64,000 nt of DNA from Kribbella caucasensis. GTDB taxonomy: Bacteria > Actinomycetota > Actinomycetes > Propionibacteriales > Kribbellaceae. The notes under the pieces were generated by a model, which did no database searches, was not told the DNA's origin, and saw only the letters and a list, made by a program, of their open reading frames with translations. Shown in pieces: positions 8,983 to 17,701 of this stretch. Made by a program: the position numbers and the translations under genes. Position 1 is the first letter of the stretch. Every line of letters begins with the position of its first letter. The stretch lies in assembly GCF_004361855.1 (NCBI RefSeq), contig NZ_SNWQ01000007.1, positions 62,001-126,000 of the forward strand. Direction: 5' to 3'.

Positions 8983-9105
8983 GGTCCCGGGTTGTTGTTC
9001 AAGGTCCCGGGTTGTTGGACCGCTATCGGGTTGTGGCTCCGCTGGCCTGTTGCAACCCGCCAGTGGTGCAATGACCTGCCAGTGGCGAAAACAACCCGCC
9101 AGCGG
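8983..9105. repeat. Phased short repeats with about 20-bp period in a non-coding stretch
   Basis: The 429-base gap between the MarR gene and the surface-protein gene holds GGTCCCGGGTTGTTG at 8983-8997 and 9003-9017, with a partial copy CGGGTTGT at 9027-9034. Inverted relatives are GCAACCCG (9052-9059) and ACAACCCG (9091-9098). A second unit, yGCCAGyGG, recurs near 9057, 9076 and 9096. Spacing is mostly 19-20 bases. No convincing gene is visible in the gap; the long minus-strand frame across it continues as a shadow of the next gene. Confidence 0.6.
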
Positions 9106-9249
9106 GGGCCGCGCCTCGGGCGCTGACGGGTAAGCGACCGATAGGTTACGGCCGCACATCAAGCCTGTCCAAAGCCTTCGCCGAATGCCTCGGAGCCGGG
9201 CCGCCCGCCGACTAGGGTGGGCGCCGGCTGATTCGAGGAGGACCACAAA

Positions 9250-11349
9250 GTGACGGGAACACGCCCGGCCGCAATGATCGGGGCGCTGGTCGTACTGGCC
9301 GCGCTGCTGATCCCCGCGTCGGCGGTCGCAGCCGGGAGCGGCGACATCACGCTCGATGTCCTGGCGAATCGGAACATCACCTTGACCGGTGACGCCGTGG
9401 TGAACGTGCCCGAGGGGACCACGACGTACGACGGGGTGATCACTGGCGAAGGAACGCTGCGGATTGCCGGCAGCGGCACCCTGATCCTGACCAGGGACAG
9501 CGACTTCTCGTTGCCCAAGGCAAGACAACGGCAGGCGGTCCGCATCCTCGGCGGCAACCACCCGTACGTCGTGGTCACGCGCCCCGATCCACCGGCGATC
9601 ATCGTCGACCAGGGCGCGACCCTGCAGTACGGCAACGGCGGCGGCACCGGGCTGATCGGCAGATTCCCCTACAACACGCCCGGCTACCAGCTCAACCAGG
9701 ACAACATCGAGGTCAACGGCACCCTGCGGCTGTCGCTCACCCGGTCCTTCAACCTCGGCACGATCAGCGGCTCCGGGCTGATCAGCCAGCCGCGGTTCCT
9801 CTGGGGCACCCTCGATCTGGCCGGCACCAATCCGTTCTCGGGAGTGATCGACAACGGCACCGGGGCGGCCGCCGGGAAACCGGAGACCACGGTCGCGCTG
9901 CCGAATGCCCGGGCCATCCTCAACCAGGGCACCTGGACGATCGACACTCCGTTGCACCAGACCGTCACGATCCGGCAGAACTTCTACCAGCGCGAGTACG
10001 GCAGCGACATCAACGTCCAGTCCCGCCCCGGCGGCAAGGTGATCCTCACCGGCCAGTACAGCTACTCGGATCGCGGCGGCAACACCGACCCGTCGCTCAG
10101 CGACCCGGCGATCAACTGGCGGAAGATCCCGCACGACCTGAACAAGCGCGGCACCAACATCAAGGGCGCCGACGTCCAGTGGGGCGACGGCAGCACCAAC
10201 AAGATCTTCATGCCGGGCACCGCGGACACCGTCTACATCAACCTGCTGGCCGCGCGGTTCCGCTCCAAACTCACCTTCGCCTACAACGGCCCGGTGACGC
10301 TCGGCGCCCCGATCGGTGGCGGTGTGTTCCACGACACCCTGAAATCGCCGGGTGCCGGGGACGTCGTGATCAAGTCCGTCCGCGGCAACGACGTGACGTT
10401 CGCCGCCGACCAGTACTACGACGGCTCGACCACGATCGAGAAGGGCGCGATCCTGCGCCTCGGAAGTGGACGGCCCGGCGGCGACGGCAGCCTGTTGAGT
10501 AAGGCCGCGTTGTTCCAGATCGTCAACGACGGCGCGCTGGTGGTCAGCAATACCGACAAGGCGATCACGCTGTCGAAGATCAGCGGCACCGGTTCGCTGA
10601 CCCAGGCCGGTGCGGCGACCACTCGCCTCGCCGGGGCGCAGACCTACACGGGCAAGACGGTGATCACGCGCGGAGTCCTGGCGCTCACCGGCGGCACCCT
10701 GAAGTCCAGCAGCGCCGTGATGCTCACCAAATCCGGCGCGAAGCTGGACCTGACCAAGACCGGCAACCAGACTCTCCGCAACCTCAGCCAGGCCTCCGGC
10801 ACCACAGTCCTGTACGGCGACCGCGCCACGCTCACCTTGAGCCGCCAGGCCAAACTGTCCGGCACCTTCCAGGGCGGCCGACTCGTCAACATCGGCACCG
10901 CCGGTGGCACGTTCACCGTCAAGGGCGATTTCGAGCAGACCGCCGAGGGTCGACTGTCCACCCGCGCGACCGGTACGCCGATCCGCGTGACCGGCAAGGT
11001 ATCGCTGGCCGGGAACCTCGAGCTCACCCCACCGGCCAAGCTCACCAAGGAAGTCCCGCTCATCACCAACGACGGCACCGACCCGATCGCCGGCGCCTTC
11101 ACCAACCTCCCCGAAGGCGCCCGGGTCGCGGCGTACCAGCTCACCTACAAGGGCGGCGACGGCAACGACGTCACGCTGAAGCCAGCCGCGGCAAAGGTAG
11201 TCCCCAAGCAGCCGGCCGAGGACAACACGCCCTCGGCAACCACCACGACCGCTGCCGACAACTCCCTCTGGCTCCCGGCAACCCTCGCCGCCGCGGCCAT
11301 CCTGCTCCTCGCCCTCGTCCTGATCATGGTCCACCGCCGCCGTACCTGA
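9250..11349 (+). CDS. Secreted cell-surface protein with autotransporter-type beta-strand repeats
   Basis: 699 residues from GTG 9250, preceded by GAGGAGGACC. A signal peptide covers about residues 1-28 (AALLIPASAVAA). The body is rich in Gly, Thr and Asn in a right-handed beta-helix pattern; segments such as YTGKTVITRGVLALTGG (about 474-490) and YDGSTTIEKGAILRLGSG match the autotransporter-associated beta-strand repeat. Near the C-terminus comes LPATL (675-679), then a hydrophobic segment and the tail HRRRT, the architecture of a sortase substrate but lacking the canonical Gly after LPAT. It is probably anchored to membrane or wall and exposed. Ligand and role unknown; no outer-membrane translocator domain is present, as expected in a Gram-positive. 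Confidence 0.8.
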   Translation: MTGTRPAAMIGALVVLAALLIPASAVAAGSGDITLDVLANRNITLTGDAVVNVPEGTTTYDGVITGEGTLRIAGSGTLILTRDSDFSLPKARQRQAVRILGGNHPYVVVTRPDPPAIIVDQGATLQYGNGGGTGLIGRFPYNTPGYQLNQDNIEVNGTLRLSLTRSFNLGTISGSGLISQPRFLWGTLDLAGTNPFSGVIDNGTGAAAGKPETTVALPNARAILNQGTWTIDTPLHQTVTIRQNFYQREYGSDINVQSRPGGKVILTGQYSYSDRGGNTDPSLSDPAINWRKIPHDLNKRGTNIKGADVQWGDGSTNKIFMPGTADTVYINLLAARFRSKLTFAYNGPVTLGAPIGGGVFHDTLKSPGAGDVVIKSVRGNDVTFAADQYYDGSTTIEKGAILRLGSGRPGGDGSLLSKAALFQIVNDGALVVSNTDKAITLSKISGTGSLTQAGAATTRLAGAQTYTGKTVITRGVLALTGGTLKSSSAVMLTKSGAKLDLTKTGNQTLRNLSQASGTTVLYGDRATLTLSRQAKLSGTFQGGRLVNIGTAGGTFTVKGDFEQTAEGRLSTRATGTPIRVTGKVSLAGNLELTPPAKLTKEVPLITNDGTDPIAGAFTNLPEGARVAAYQLTYKGGDGNDVTLKPAAAKVVPKQPAEDNTPSATTTTAADNSLWLPATLAAAAILLLALVLIMVHRRRT

Positions 11350-11426
11350 TCCGGACAGTCCTGTCCTCTGGTGCCCTGCAGTCGGGGTGCCTAGAGTCAG
11401 GAATTGCCAGAGGTCAGGGGGCAGTT

Positions 11427-12332
11427 ATGAAGAGGAACAGGTCAGTTCGAGTCGTTGCGGTCGCCGTCATGGTGCTTGCTGGTACGGCGGCGCCGAGTCA
11501 GGCGCGGGTGCCGGCCAACGAGTGGTCGGATGGATGCGATCAGTTACACAGCAGCGCTTTGGGGCGGGGTGGGGAACACCGCGAGCCGGTGCTCGGCCAG
11601 GTGCACGAGGATCTGCCGGCCTCGGCGAAGGGGAAGGCGAAGAGTGGCGCCACGGTGACCGTCCCGGTCTACTTCCACGTGGTCACCGACGGTTCGATCG
11701 GAGCGGTCACAGCGAACCAGATCCGGGCCCAGATCACCGTACTGAACAACACGTTCGCCGGTGGTGAGGGCGGCGCGGACACCGGATTCGAGTTCGAGCT
11801 CGCCGGTGTGACCCGGACGGACAACGCCGCGTGGTTCTACGCCAACCCCGGCGGCACGAACGAACACAGCATGAAGCGGGCCCTGCACACCGGTGGACCG
11901 GGCGACCTGAACTATTACTCGACGACAGCGGGCGACTTCCTCGGCTGGGCCTACCTGCCGGACATCGTGACGAAGCCCGGGCAGGCCTACCTCGATGGCG
12001 TGGTCGTCGACTGGGAGTCGATGCTGGGCACCTCGACGACGTACGCCGGGCGCTTCGACCAGGGCGAGACGGGCACGCACGAGGTCGGGCACTGGCTGAA
12101 CCTCGAGCACACCTTCTTCGGCGGTTGCAGCGCGAAGGGCGATTTCGTCGACGACACACCGGCGCAGAAGGTCCCGACCAGCGGCTGCCCCGAAGGCAAG
12201 GACACCTGCAAGGCACCCGGGCTCGACCCGATCCACAACTACATGGACTACTCGTTCGACTCCTGCTACACCGAGTTCACCCCCGGCCAGGCCCAGCGAA
12301 TGGCCGACGCCTGGCAGTTCTACCGCTCCTGA
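11427..12332 (+). CDS. Secreted zinc metalloprotease (M43/pappalysin-like)
   Basis: 301 residues. A signal peptide (about 1-27, ending near PSQA) precedes a short pro-region and a catalytic domain. The metzincin zinc motif HEVGHWLNLEH spans residues 218-228 (His218, Glu219, His222, His228), and the Met-turn NYMDYS lies at 271-276. Several cysteines (235, 254, 261, 280) fit the conserved disulfides of small M43B proteases. It stands alone after the surface-protein gene, with a GGACAG-TC-CTGTCC palindrome (11353-11366) between them. Predicted role: extracellular protein degradation. Confidence 0.87.
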   Translation: MKRNRSVRVVAVAVMVLAGTAAPSQARVPANEWSDGCDQLHSSALGRGGEHREPVLGQVHEDLPASAKGKAKSGATVTVPVYFHVVTDGSIGAVTANQIRAQITVLNNTFAGGEGGADTGFEFELAGVTRTDNAAWFYANPGGTNEHSMKRALHTGGPGDLNYYSTTAGDFLGWAYLPDIVTKPGQAYLDGVVVDWESMLGTSTTYAGRFDQGETGTHEVGHWLNLEHTFFGGCSAKGDFVDDTPAQKVPTSGCPEGKDTCKAPGLDPIHNYMDYSFDSCYTEFTPGQAQRMADAWQFYRS

Positions 12333-12420
12333 CGTTCCAGCCGTGACGTCCCCGTTGACCAGGAGGGTTCGGGGGAGTACCGCTGGGAGTAGAGGGTTTC
12401 CGAGTGGGAAGGTGAGGGCG

Positions 12421-12696
12421 ATGGGCGCCAGCCGGGAGTGGAGCGTCGATATCTTCATCGACGAGCACGAAGAGGATCGGGTCACCCGGGCGGAGGCCCG
12501 GTTGCACAAGGACAGCGAGTCCGAGCTGGTCGGTCAGGGGACCGCGCACCGGCACCCGGACGACGTGGAGGTCGCCGAGATCGGTGACGAGCTGGCGGTG
12601 GCCCGGGCGCTGGCGAATCTGTCGCACGAGCTGATCCACGCCGCGGCGACCGACATCGAGCAGATCACCAAGCGGCGGGTGCATCTGCGCAGCTGA
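12421..12696 (+). CDS. DUF1876 (dsRBD-like) small protein
   Basis: 91 residues from ATG 12421, preceded by GGGAAGGTGAGGG. The core EWSVDIFIDEHEEDRVTRAEARL followed by LANLSHELIHAAATDIEQ matches the actinobacterial DUF1876 family, which adopts a dsRBD-like alpha-beta fold. It is often found next to universal stress proteins, as here (16 bases upstream of one). Molecular function is not known; no catalytic motif is visible. Confidence 0.82.
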   Translation: MGASREWSVDIFIDEHEEDRVTRAEARLHKDSESELVGQGTAHRHPDDVEVAEIGDELAVARALANLSHELIHAAATDIEQITKRRVHLRS

Positions 12697-12711
12697 ACCC
12701 CGGAGGTCGTG

Positions 12712-13599
12712 ATGAACTCCAGATCCATCATCGCAGTAGGTGTCGACAGCTCGTGGGCCCTGGCGGGCGCTGTCGACTGGGCTCTGCAGGAATCCCGGTT
12801 CAGTTCGCAACCGATCAGGGCGATCCACGTCGTCGACACGAAACCGTCGTCCGGACCGCACTTCGCGACGGTCGACGTCGATCAGGCCGCTCAGCGGCTG
12901 GTGGCCGAGGTCGACGACTACCTCGGCGCGCATGGAGGGCAACTCCGGCACACGGCGCACGTCGCGGCCGGTCCGCCGGCGCAGACACTGGCCCGGGCCG
13001 CGGACGGCCTCCGGATGCTCGTGGTCGGCCGGCACGGACACGGCCATCGGCACCAACACGGGCTGCTCGGCAGGCTGCTGATCGGTTCCACCGCCGAAGC
13101 GGTCGCGCACGAGGCCAAGGCTCCGGTGGTGGTCGTGCCCACGCCGTGGACGCCCGGCACGACGGACGCTCCGATCGCGATCGGCGTGGACGAGTCCGAG
13201 CAGTGCGAGGCGGCCATCGAGTTCGGGATCGGTCTCGCTGTCGAGCGGTGGGTGCCGGTCCGGCTCGTGCACGTCTGGGACGTCGGCGGCATCTACTCGT
13301 GGGACGTCGGGCCGTCCGCCGGGACCGTCACCGAGTGGCAGGAGCACCACGCGGCACAGCTCGAGCACACCGCGCAGTTGTGGCGGGAGAAGTACCCCGA
13401 CACGACCATCCAGACCGAGACCCGGCGCGGCCATCCCGTGTACGCGCTGGCCGACGCGGTGACGGATTCGGCTGCGCAGTTGCTCGTCCTGGGCGGTCGC
13501 AACCACAGTCGCCTGGTGTCGATCCTGCTCGGCTCGACGGCTCGCGGCGTACTGCACCACGCCACCTGCCCGATCGCCATCGTCCACGAACCCCGCTGA
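12712..13599 (+). CDS. Universal stress protein, tandem UspA domains
   Basis: 295 residues from ATG 12712 with GGAGG six bases upstream (a GTG at 12709 is also possible). Two UspA domains lie in tandem: the first ends with an ATP-loop type GRHGHGHRHQHGLLGRLLIGST and VVVVPTPW, the second with GGRNHSRLVSILLGSTAR and CPIAIVHEP. The G-x2-G-x9-G(S/T) nucleotide loop is recognisable, though altered in the first domain by a His-rich stretch. It probably binds ATP and acts in dormancy or redox stress, in line with its DUF1876 and DUF1918 neighbours. Confidence 0.93.
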   Translation: MNSRSIIAVGVDSSWALAGAVDWALQESRFSSQPIRAIHVVDTKPSSGPHFATVDVDQAAQRLVAEVDDYLGAHGGQLRHTAHVAAGPPAQTLARAADGLRMLVVGRHGHGHRHQHGLLGRLLIGSTAEAVAHEAKAPVVVVPTPWTPGTTDAPIAIGVDESEQCEAAIEFGIGLAVERWVPVRLVHVWDVGGIYSWDVGPSAGTVTEWQEHHAAQLEHTAQLWREKYPDTTIQTETRRGHPVYALADAVTDSAAQLLVLGGRNHSRLVSILLGSTARGVLHHATCPIAIVHEPR

Positions 13600-13622
13600 G
13601 GAGGCCCGGATAGGGTGCGGGG

Positions 13623-14279
13623 GTGACTGACGTGAGGACGTCCCACATCGTGTGGGACTGGAACGGGACCCTGCTGGACGACAACGACGTGGTGCTTGCC
13701 GCGGTCAACGAAGTGTGCGTGGGATTCGGGCGCACGGCGTTGACCTGGGACGAGTGGCGCGAGCTGTACGCGCGACCGTTGCGGCGGACGTACGAGCACT
13801 TGCTCGACCGGGTGCTGACCGACGAGGACTGGGCGCTGATCGACCGCCTGTACCACGAGCGGTACGACCTGCAGCTGCACACCTGCGGATTGGCCAAGGG
13901 CGTCCCGGATCAGTTGCACGCGTGGAGTGCGAGCGGCCGCACCCAGTCGCTGTTGTCGATGTGGTTCCACGCGCAGCTGGTCCCGACGGTCGAGCGGTTC
14001 GGGCTGACCGAGTTGTTCCGCCGGGTGGACGGGCTGACCACCGAGGTCGGTGGCGATTCGAAGGCCGAGCACCTGGTGAACCACCTGCGGGCACAGGACC
14101 TCGACCCCACCGAGGTGCTGGTGATCGGCGACGTCGTGGATGACGCGCTGGCCGCCGAGGCCGCCGGAGCGCGCTCCATCCTGGTCGCCACGGGCGCGAT
14201 GAGTCGCGCGGCGCTCGAACGGACCGGTGTCCCGGTGGCCGACTCGATAACCGAGGCCCTCCAACTGCTCGAGCGCTAG
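13623..14279 (+). CDS. HAD-family hydrolase (phosphoglycolate phosphatase-like)
   Basis: 218 residues from GTG 13623. HAD motif I is DWNGTLLDD (about 11-19), with Trp-Asn in the positions where most members have xDG, but the nucleophile Asp and the acid-base Asp region are retained. A helical cap domain spans about 25-95, motif II is around LLSMW, and motif IV is VIGDVVDDALAAEAAG (about 161-176). The DWNGT variant is seen in a subgroup of actinobacterial phosphatases. Substrate unknown. It lies 23 bases after the universal stress gene and may share its transcript. Confidence 0.86.
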   Translation: MTDVRTSHIVWDWNGTLLDDNDVVLAAVNEVCVGFGRTALTWDEWRELYARPLRRTYEHLLDRVLTDEDWALIDRLYHERYDLQLHTCGLAKGVPDQLHAWSASGRTQSLLSMWFHAQLVPTVERFGLTELFRRVDGLTTEVGGDSKAEHLVNHLRAQDLDPTEVLVIGDVVDDALAAEAAGARSILVATGAMSRAALERTGVPVADSITEALQLLER

Positions 14280-14289
14280 CGCGGGGCGG

Positions 14290-14490
14290 CTACGACCCCT
14301 CGTGTCGTCCCGGTACCACGTGACAGTCGGGACCGGGGAAGAACAGGGTCTCGGTGTCCGTATCGGTCCAGTGCACCAGGTACGGCGGCGCGCCGGCCGG
14401 GTCGTCCACCTTCACCACGACGCCTTCTCGCCGATGGGCCATCAGATGGCTGGCTTCCACGACTACCTGGTCACCTGCTGTGGCCTTCAT
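14290..14490 (-). CDS. DUF1918 small protein
   Basis: 66 residues from ATG 14490, with AAGGAGG five bases upstream, which decides this start over an in-frame GTG. The sequence begins with GDQVVVEASHL and contains REGVVVKVDDPAGAPPYLVHWTDTD, the SH3-like beta-barrel pattern of DUF1918, a family common beside universal stress proteins and alcohol dehydrogenases in stress regions of actinomycetes. It is divergent from the next gene. No function is established. Confidence 0.87.
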   Translation of the reverse strand: MKATAGDQVVVEASHLMAHRREGVVVKVDDPAGAPPYLVHWTDTDTETLFFPGPDCHVVPGRHEGS

Positions 14491-14513
14491 GGGCACCTCC
14501 TTCTGCTGCCTGT

Positions 14514-14533
14514 TTGTGCTATCTCCAGCACAA
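14514..14533. promoter_or_regulatory. Inverted repeat in a divergent promoter region
   Basis: TTGTGCT (14514-14520) and AGCACAA (14527-14533) form a perfect 7-bp inverted repeat with a 6-base spacer, between the divergent starts of the DUF1918 gene (14490) and the zinc alcohol dehydrogenase (14577). Its place suggests an operator acting on both genes; the regulator is not known. Confidence 0.38.
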
Positions 14534-14576
14534 CACTCGGGCGGTCACTTCGGGAAGGGTCTGAGAAGGTCGGGGT

Positions 14577-15584
14577 ATGGATGAGATGGCTGTCTGGGCG
14601 GTGGAACGGCCCGGTCCGATCGACGAAGGCCCACTGCGCCGGATCACCCGGGCTGTGCCGGAGCCCGCACCCGGTGAGGTCCTGGTCCGGGTGCTGGCCT
14701 GCGGGATCTGCCGGACCGACCTGCATCTGAGCGAGGGTGACCTCGAACCACGCCGGCCGGGTGTCGTCCCCGGCCACCAGGTGGTCGGCGAGGTGGTCGC
14801 GCGTGGATCCGGGGCCGGCCGGTTCGAGCTCGGCGCCCGGATCGGGATCGCCTGGTTGCGAAGCACCTGCGGGTACTGCGAATTCTGCCGCGCCGGGTCG
14901 GAGAACCTGTGCCCACGATCGGCGTACACGGGCTGGGACGCCGACGGCGGGTTCGCCGAGTACGCGGCCGTGCCGCAGGACTACGCGTATGTGCTGCCGG
15001 CGGATCGTCCGGTCGAGGAGCTCGCCCCGCTCCTGTGTGCCGGGATCATCGGCTATCGGTCCCTGCTGCGGTCGAACCTGCCGCCGGGCGGACGACTCGG
15101 GATCTATGGGTTCGGGTCGTCCGCGCACCTGACCGCGCAGCTCGCGCTTGCTCAGGGTGCGGAGTTGTTCGTGCTGACCCGGGGCGAGCGGAATCAGGCT
15201 CTCGCGCGGGACTTGGGCGCGTCGTTCGTGGGGGACGCCCGGGACGTTCCACCGGTCGGGCTGGACTCGGCGATCCTGTTCGCGCCGGCGGGCGAGCTCG
15301 TTCCGATCGCGATGGAGGCGCTCAAGCCCGGTGGGACTCTGGCCGTCGCGGGGATCCACCTGTCCGACGTACCGGTGCTCAACTACCAGCGGCACCTCTT
15401 CCACGAGCGGGATCTGCGCAGTGTCACGTCGAACACCCGGCGGGACGGGGAGGAGCTGTTCCGGCTGGCGTCGCGGCTGCGGATCGCCGCGCACACGACC
15501 GTCGTACCGTTCGGCCAGCTCGACCGCGCCCTGGCGGACGTCGCCCACAGCCGGGTCAGCGGGTCGACGGTCGCCGTTCTCTAG
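14577..15584 (+). CDS. Zinc-binding alcohol dehydrogenase (AdhX-like)
   Basis: 335 residues. The catalytic-zinc Cys lies in [11 protein letters not shown] (about 40-50), GHQVVGEV follows, and structural-zinc cysteines lie in [16 protein letters not shown] (about 98-113). The Rossmann motif is GFGSSAHL near 180, with Ser in place of the usual third Gly. This subgroup uses NAD(P)H and is often found in redox-stress regions with universal stress proteins and DUF1918, as here. Physiological substrate unknown. Its end overlaps the convergent membrane-protein gene by four bases. Confidence 0.89.
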   Translation: MDEMAVWAVERPGPIDEGPLRRITRAVPEPAPGEVLVRVLACGICRTDLHLSEGDLEPRRPGVVPGHQVVGEVVARGSGAGRFELGARIGIAWLRSTCGYCEFCRAGSENLCPRSAYTGWDADGGFAEYAAVPQDYAYVLPADRPVEELAPLLCAGIIGYRSLLRSNLPPGGRLGIYGFGSSAHLTAQLALAQGAELFVLTRGERNQALARDLGASFVGDARDVPPVGLDSAILFAPAGELVPIAMEALKPGGTLAVAGIHLSDVPVLNYQRHLFHERDLRSVTSNTRRDGEELFRLASRLRIAAHTTVVPFGQLDRALADVAHSRVSGSTVAVL

Positions 15585-16471
15585 CGAGACGTCGTTTCCC
15601 CGCGCGGTGTCGTTTCCTGGTGGAGGCGCCGTTCCTTGGCGAGGCGGCGTTGATACTTGATGAAGCGGCGTTCGCGTGGCGGGCGGCGAGCAGCCAGGAG
15701 GGTCCCGATCAGCAGCGCGAGGGTGCCGCCGCCGAGGAGGCCGTACGCCGCATCGTCGAGCCACGGGACGCTCACGGAGACAGCGAGATCGGCCTCTACT
15801 CCGCGGCTGCCGTCGGCGTTCATCACGACGACAGACCAGTCGCCCACGCGCGGCCGCCAGTGAACTGCCTGTAGTCCTGGACCGCTGGCCTGAGCGGCCC
15901 AGATCCACTGCGGACCCGGCCGCTCCGCAGGTGCCCGACCGGCGCGTTCGTCCGACACGGGTTCGGGGGAGTTCTGGTCCAGCCGGGGGATGACGGTGTG
16001 CTCGACCGGCGCGAGGTAGTTCGCGGCGTTCTGGCTGGTCGCGATCCCGATGAACAGCGGCGCCGTGGTCCCGCTGACTCCGGTGACCCGGATCTCGCCC
16101 AGCAGTTGGTTCGTCACCCCGGCCGGCCCGTCGAGCCGCAACGCACCCGGCTCGGTGACGATCGCGTGCCCGGTGCTGCTGAAGCGTTTGAGATCGGTCC
16201 CGATGAAACCGCTGGAATCACGCCCGGTCAGGTCCAGCCACAGTCCGACCGCGCCGACGGGCAAAGCACCCAACCCGACCACGATCAACAGCGTCCCGAC
16301 GAACACCCTCAGAACGCGCCGCGGCGTCACCCGACGAGGCCCGTACTGCGGGGCGCGGGCCGGTCGCCGCCGGAACAGTCTGGCGAAGAACTCGACGACT
16401 GTGAGCACCACCAACGCGAGCTTCAGGAACACCAGCTCGATCGCACGCCACGGGGCAAGCAGCACGTTCAT
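15581..16471 (-). CDS. Two-helix membrane protein of unknown function
   Basis: 296 residues from ATG 16471, with GGAAGGGGG upstream. After an amphipathic N-terminus (about 1-30) and a basic stretch, a transmembrane helix spans about 53-77 ([22 protein letters not shown]). A large presumably extracytoplasmic domain of about 150 residues follows, then a second helix near 245-262 ([17 protein letters not shown]) and a very basic cytoplasmic tail. No catalytic motif is recognised. The arrangement resembles actinobacterial hypothetical proteins with a beta-rich external domain. Confidence 0.72.
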   Translation of the reverse strand: MNVLLAPWRAIELVFLKLALVVLTVVEFFARLFRRRPARAPQYGPRRVTPRRVLRVFVGTLLIVVGLGALPVGAVGLWLDLTGRDSSGFIGTDLKRFSSTGHAIVTEPGALRLDGPAGVTNQLLGEIRVTGVSGTTAPLFIGIATSQNAANYLAPVEHTVIPRLDQNSPEPVSDERAGRAPAERPGPQWIWAAQASGPGLQAVHWRPRVGDWSVVVMNADGSRGVEADLAVSVSVPWLDDAAYGLLGGGTLALLIGTLLAARRPPRERRFIKYQRRLAKERRLHQETTPRGETTSR

Positions 16472-16567
16472 ACGCGCCCCCTTCCCGTCCCTTCCACGGT
16501 GCGCTCGCGTCGATGCGGTCGGCAAGAACAGCAGCCGCGGTTGTTACCACATCTCAACCCCAGAAGG

Positions 16568-16620
16568 CGATTGCGGGCCCGCTCCCCTGGCCCCTCTGCT
16601 GAGGGACGGGCCCGCAATCG
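16568..16620 (-). terminator. Hairpin terminator after the small gene
   Basis: CGATTGCGGGCCCG (16568-16581) and CGGGCCCGCAATCG (16607-16620) are perfect 14-bp inverted arms around a 25-base loop. The hairpin lies just after the stop of the minus-strand small gene (16635) and before the membrane-protein start. There is no clear T-run, as is common in high-GC actinomycetes. Confidence 0.6.
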
Positions 16621-16634
16621 GTCGGTGGGTGCCG

Positions 16635-16817
16635 TCAGGCCACGCGGTCCCGGAGCAGGCGGCGTCGGCGTATTTGCCGCAAAAGGGTCTGTTTGCGCCG
16701 GACAAGGGTTGTCAGTGCCTCAAAGTCCGCGGTACGGCGGGCGTCGCGCAGCTCGTCCTCGACGGCGTGCAGGGCAGCGATCAGCCGGCGGACGGTGCTG
16801 ATGTCTGAATCGCTCAT
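16635..16817 (-). CDS. Small basic helical protein
   Basis: 60 residues from ATG 16817, with GAGG about seven bases upstream. The chain is all helical by pattern (STVRRLIAALHAVEDELRDARR) and ends in a strongly basic stretch rich in Arg, suggesting a coiled coil with a nucleic-acid or membrane contact tail. Own ribosome site and a downstream hairpin support a real gene. Function not recognised. Confidence 0.57.
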   Translation of the reverse strand: MSDSDISTVRRLIAALHAVEDELRDARRTADFEALTTLVRRKQTLLRQIRRRRLLRDRVA

Positions 16818-16957
16818 GGCAGCCTCGACAGGTCGGATTAAGGATCCGGTGCCCAAGCTGTCCGAGGCTCAATCACTATGACCGCTGGGCGCGGCCTAAT
16901 CAAGACCTAGCGCCGCGGGTCGCGCGGGTGGTACCAAGGGATGTTGGGACAGGCCTG

Positions 16958-17701
16958 GTGACCGATCAGCGCAAGTTGCGGAGCGTGGGGCCGGAGTCGC
17001 AGCCTATCGAGGCCGGACCGGACCAGCTTGCGCACGACCTGAGCGAGCTCGCCCGTGACCTGCACCATGCCGACGATCCGGACGACGTACTGCGGGAGGT
17101 CGTGCAGGCCGCGATCGACTTGGTGCCGGGGACCCAGGACGGTTCCGTCACGGAACTCGTCGGCCGGCGACGGTTCGAGCACAAGGCCGCGTCGGGTTCA
17201 CTGCCGGCTCGCGTCGACACGGTGATGTCGGAGCTGCAGGAGGGCCCATGTCTCGACGCAGTGCTTCAACGCCGGATCATCCGGGTCGACGACATGCGTT
17301 CCGACGAGCGCTGGCCGCGGTTCGCTCCGCGCGCGGCCGAGCTCGGAGCCCTGAGCATGCTGGCGTTTCCGATGGTCGTGAAGGACGACAGCCTCTGCGC
17401 CCTCAACCTGTACGCCGAGACCGCCGACGCGTTCACCGACGAGTCCGAGCATGTCGGCCGGCTGCTGGCCGCGCATGCCGCGGTGGCCTATTCGGGCGCG
17501 CAGCGGGAGGAGAACCTGTTGGCCGCGATCGAGACCCGCGATCTGATCGGCCAGGCCGTCGGCCTGCTGATGGAGCGTTACTCGATCACCTCCGACCGGT
17601 CCTTCACCACGCTCGTCCGGTTCAGCCGCCAATCCAACCGCAAGCTCCGCGACGTGGCGGCCGAGCTCATCCGTGATGCCGAGGCCGGCTGTAGCAAGTA
17701 A
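16958..17701 (+). CDS. GAF-ANTAR domain transcription antiterminator
   Basis: 247 residues if GTG 16958 is used; GTG 16928 in the same frame would add ten residues. A GAF domain covers about 15-165 (LVPGTQDGSVTELVG, then ELGALSMLAFPM), and a C-terminal ANTAR domain about 180-240 contains the typical AIETRDLIGQAVGLLMERY and a DVAAELI end. ANTAR proteins bind paired RNA hairpins and prevent termination; the GAF part senses a small molecule or redox state. The regulated transcript is not evident nearby. The gene end overlaps a convergent gene by 35 bases. Confidence 0.9.
   Translation: MTDQRKLRSVGPESQPIEAGPDQLAHDLSELARDLHHADDPDDVLREVVQAAIDLVPGTQDGSVTELVGRRRFEHKAASGSLPARVDTVMSELQEGPCLDAVLQRRIIRVDDMRSDERWPRFAPRAAELGALSMLAFPMVVKDDSLCALNLYAETADAFTDESEHVGRLLAAHAAVAYSGAQREENLLAAIETRDLIGQAVGLLMERYSITSDRSFTTLVRFSRQSNRKLRDVAAELIRDAEAGCSK

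Noticed and set aside
8905..11334. 809-codon minus-strand frame opposite the surface-protein gene
   Set aside because: Composition is Gly/Arg/Asp-rich with no domain; the plus strand has a signal peptide, repeats, membrane anchor and ribosome site.
11353..11366. GGACAG-TC-CTGTCC palindrome as a terminator of the surface-protein gene
   Set aside because: The two-base loop is too tight for an RNA hairpin; it might be an operator, but nothing else supports it.
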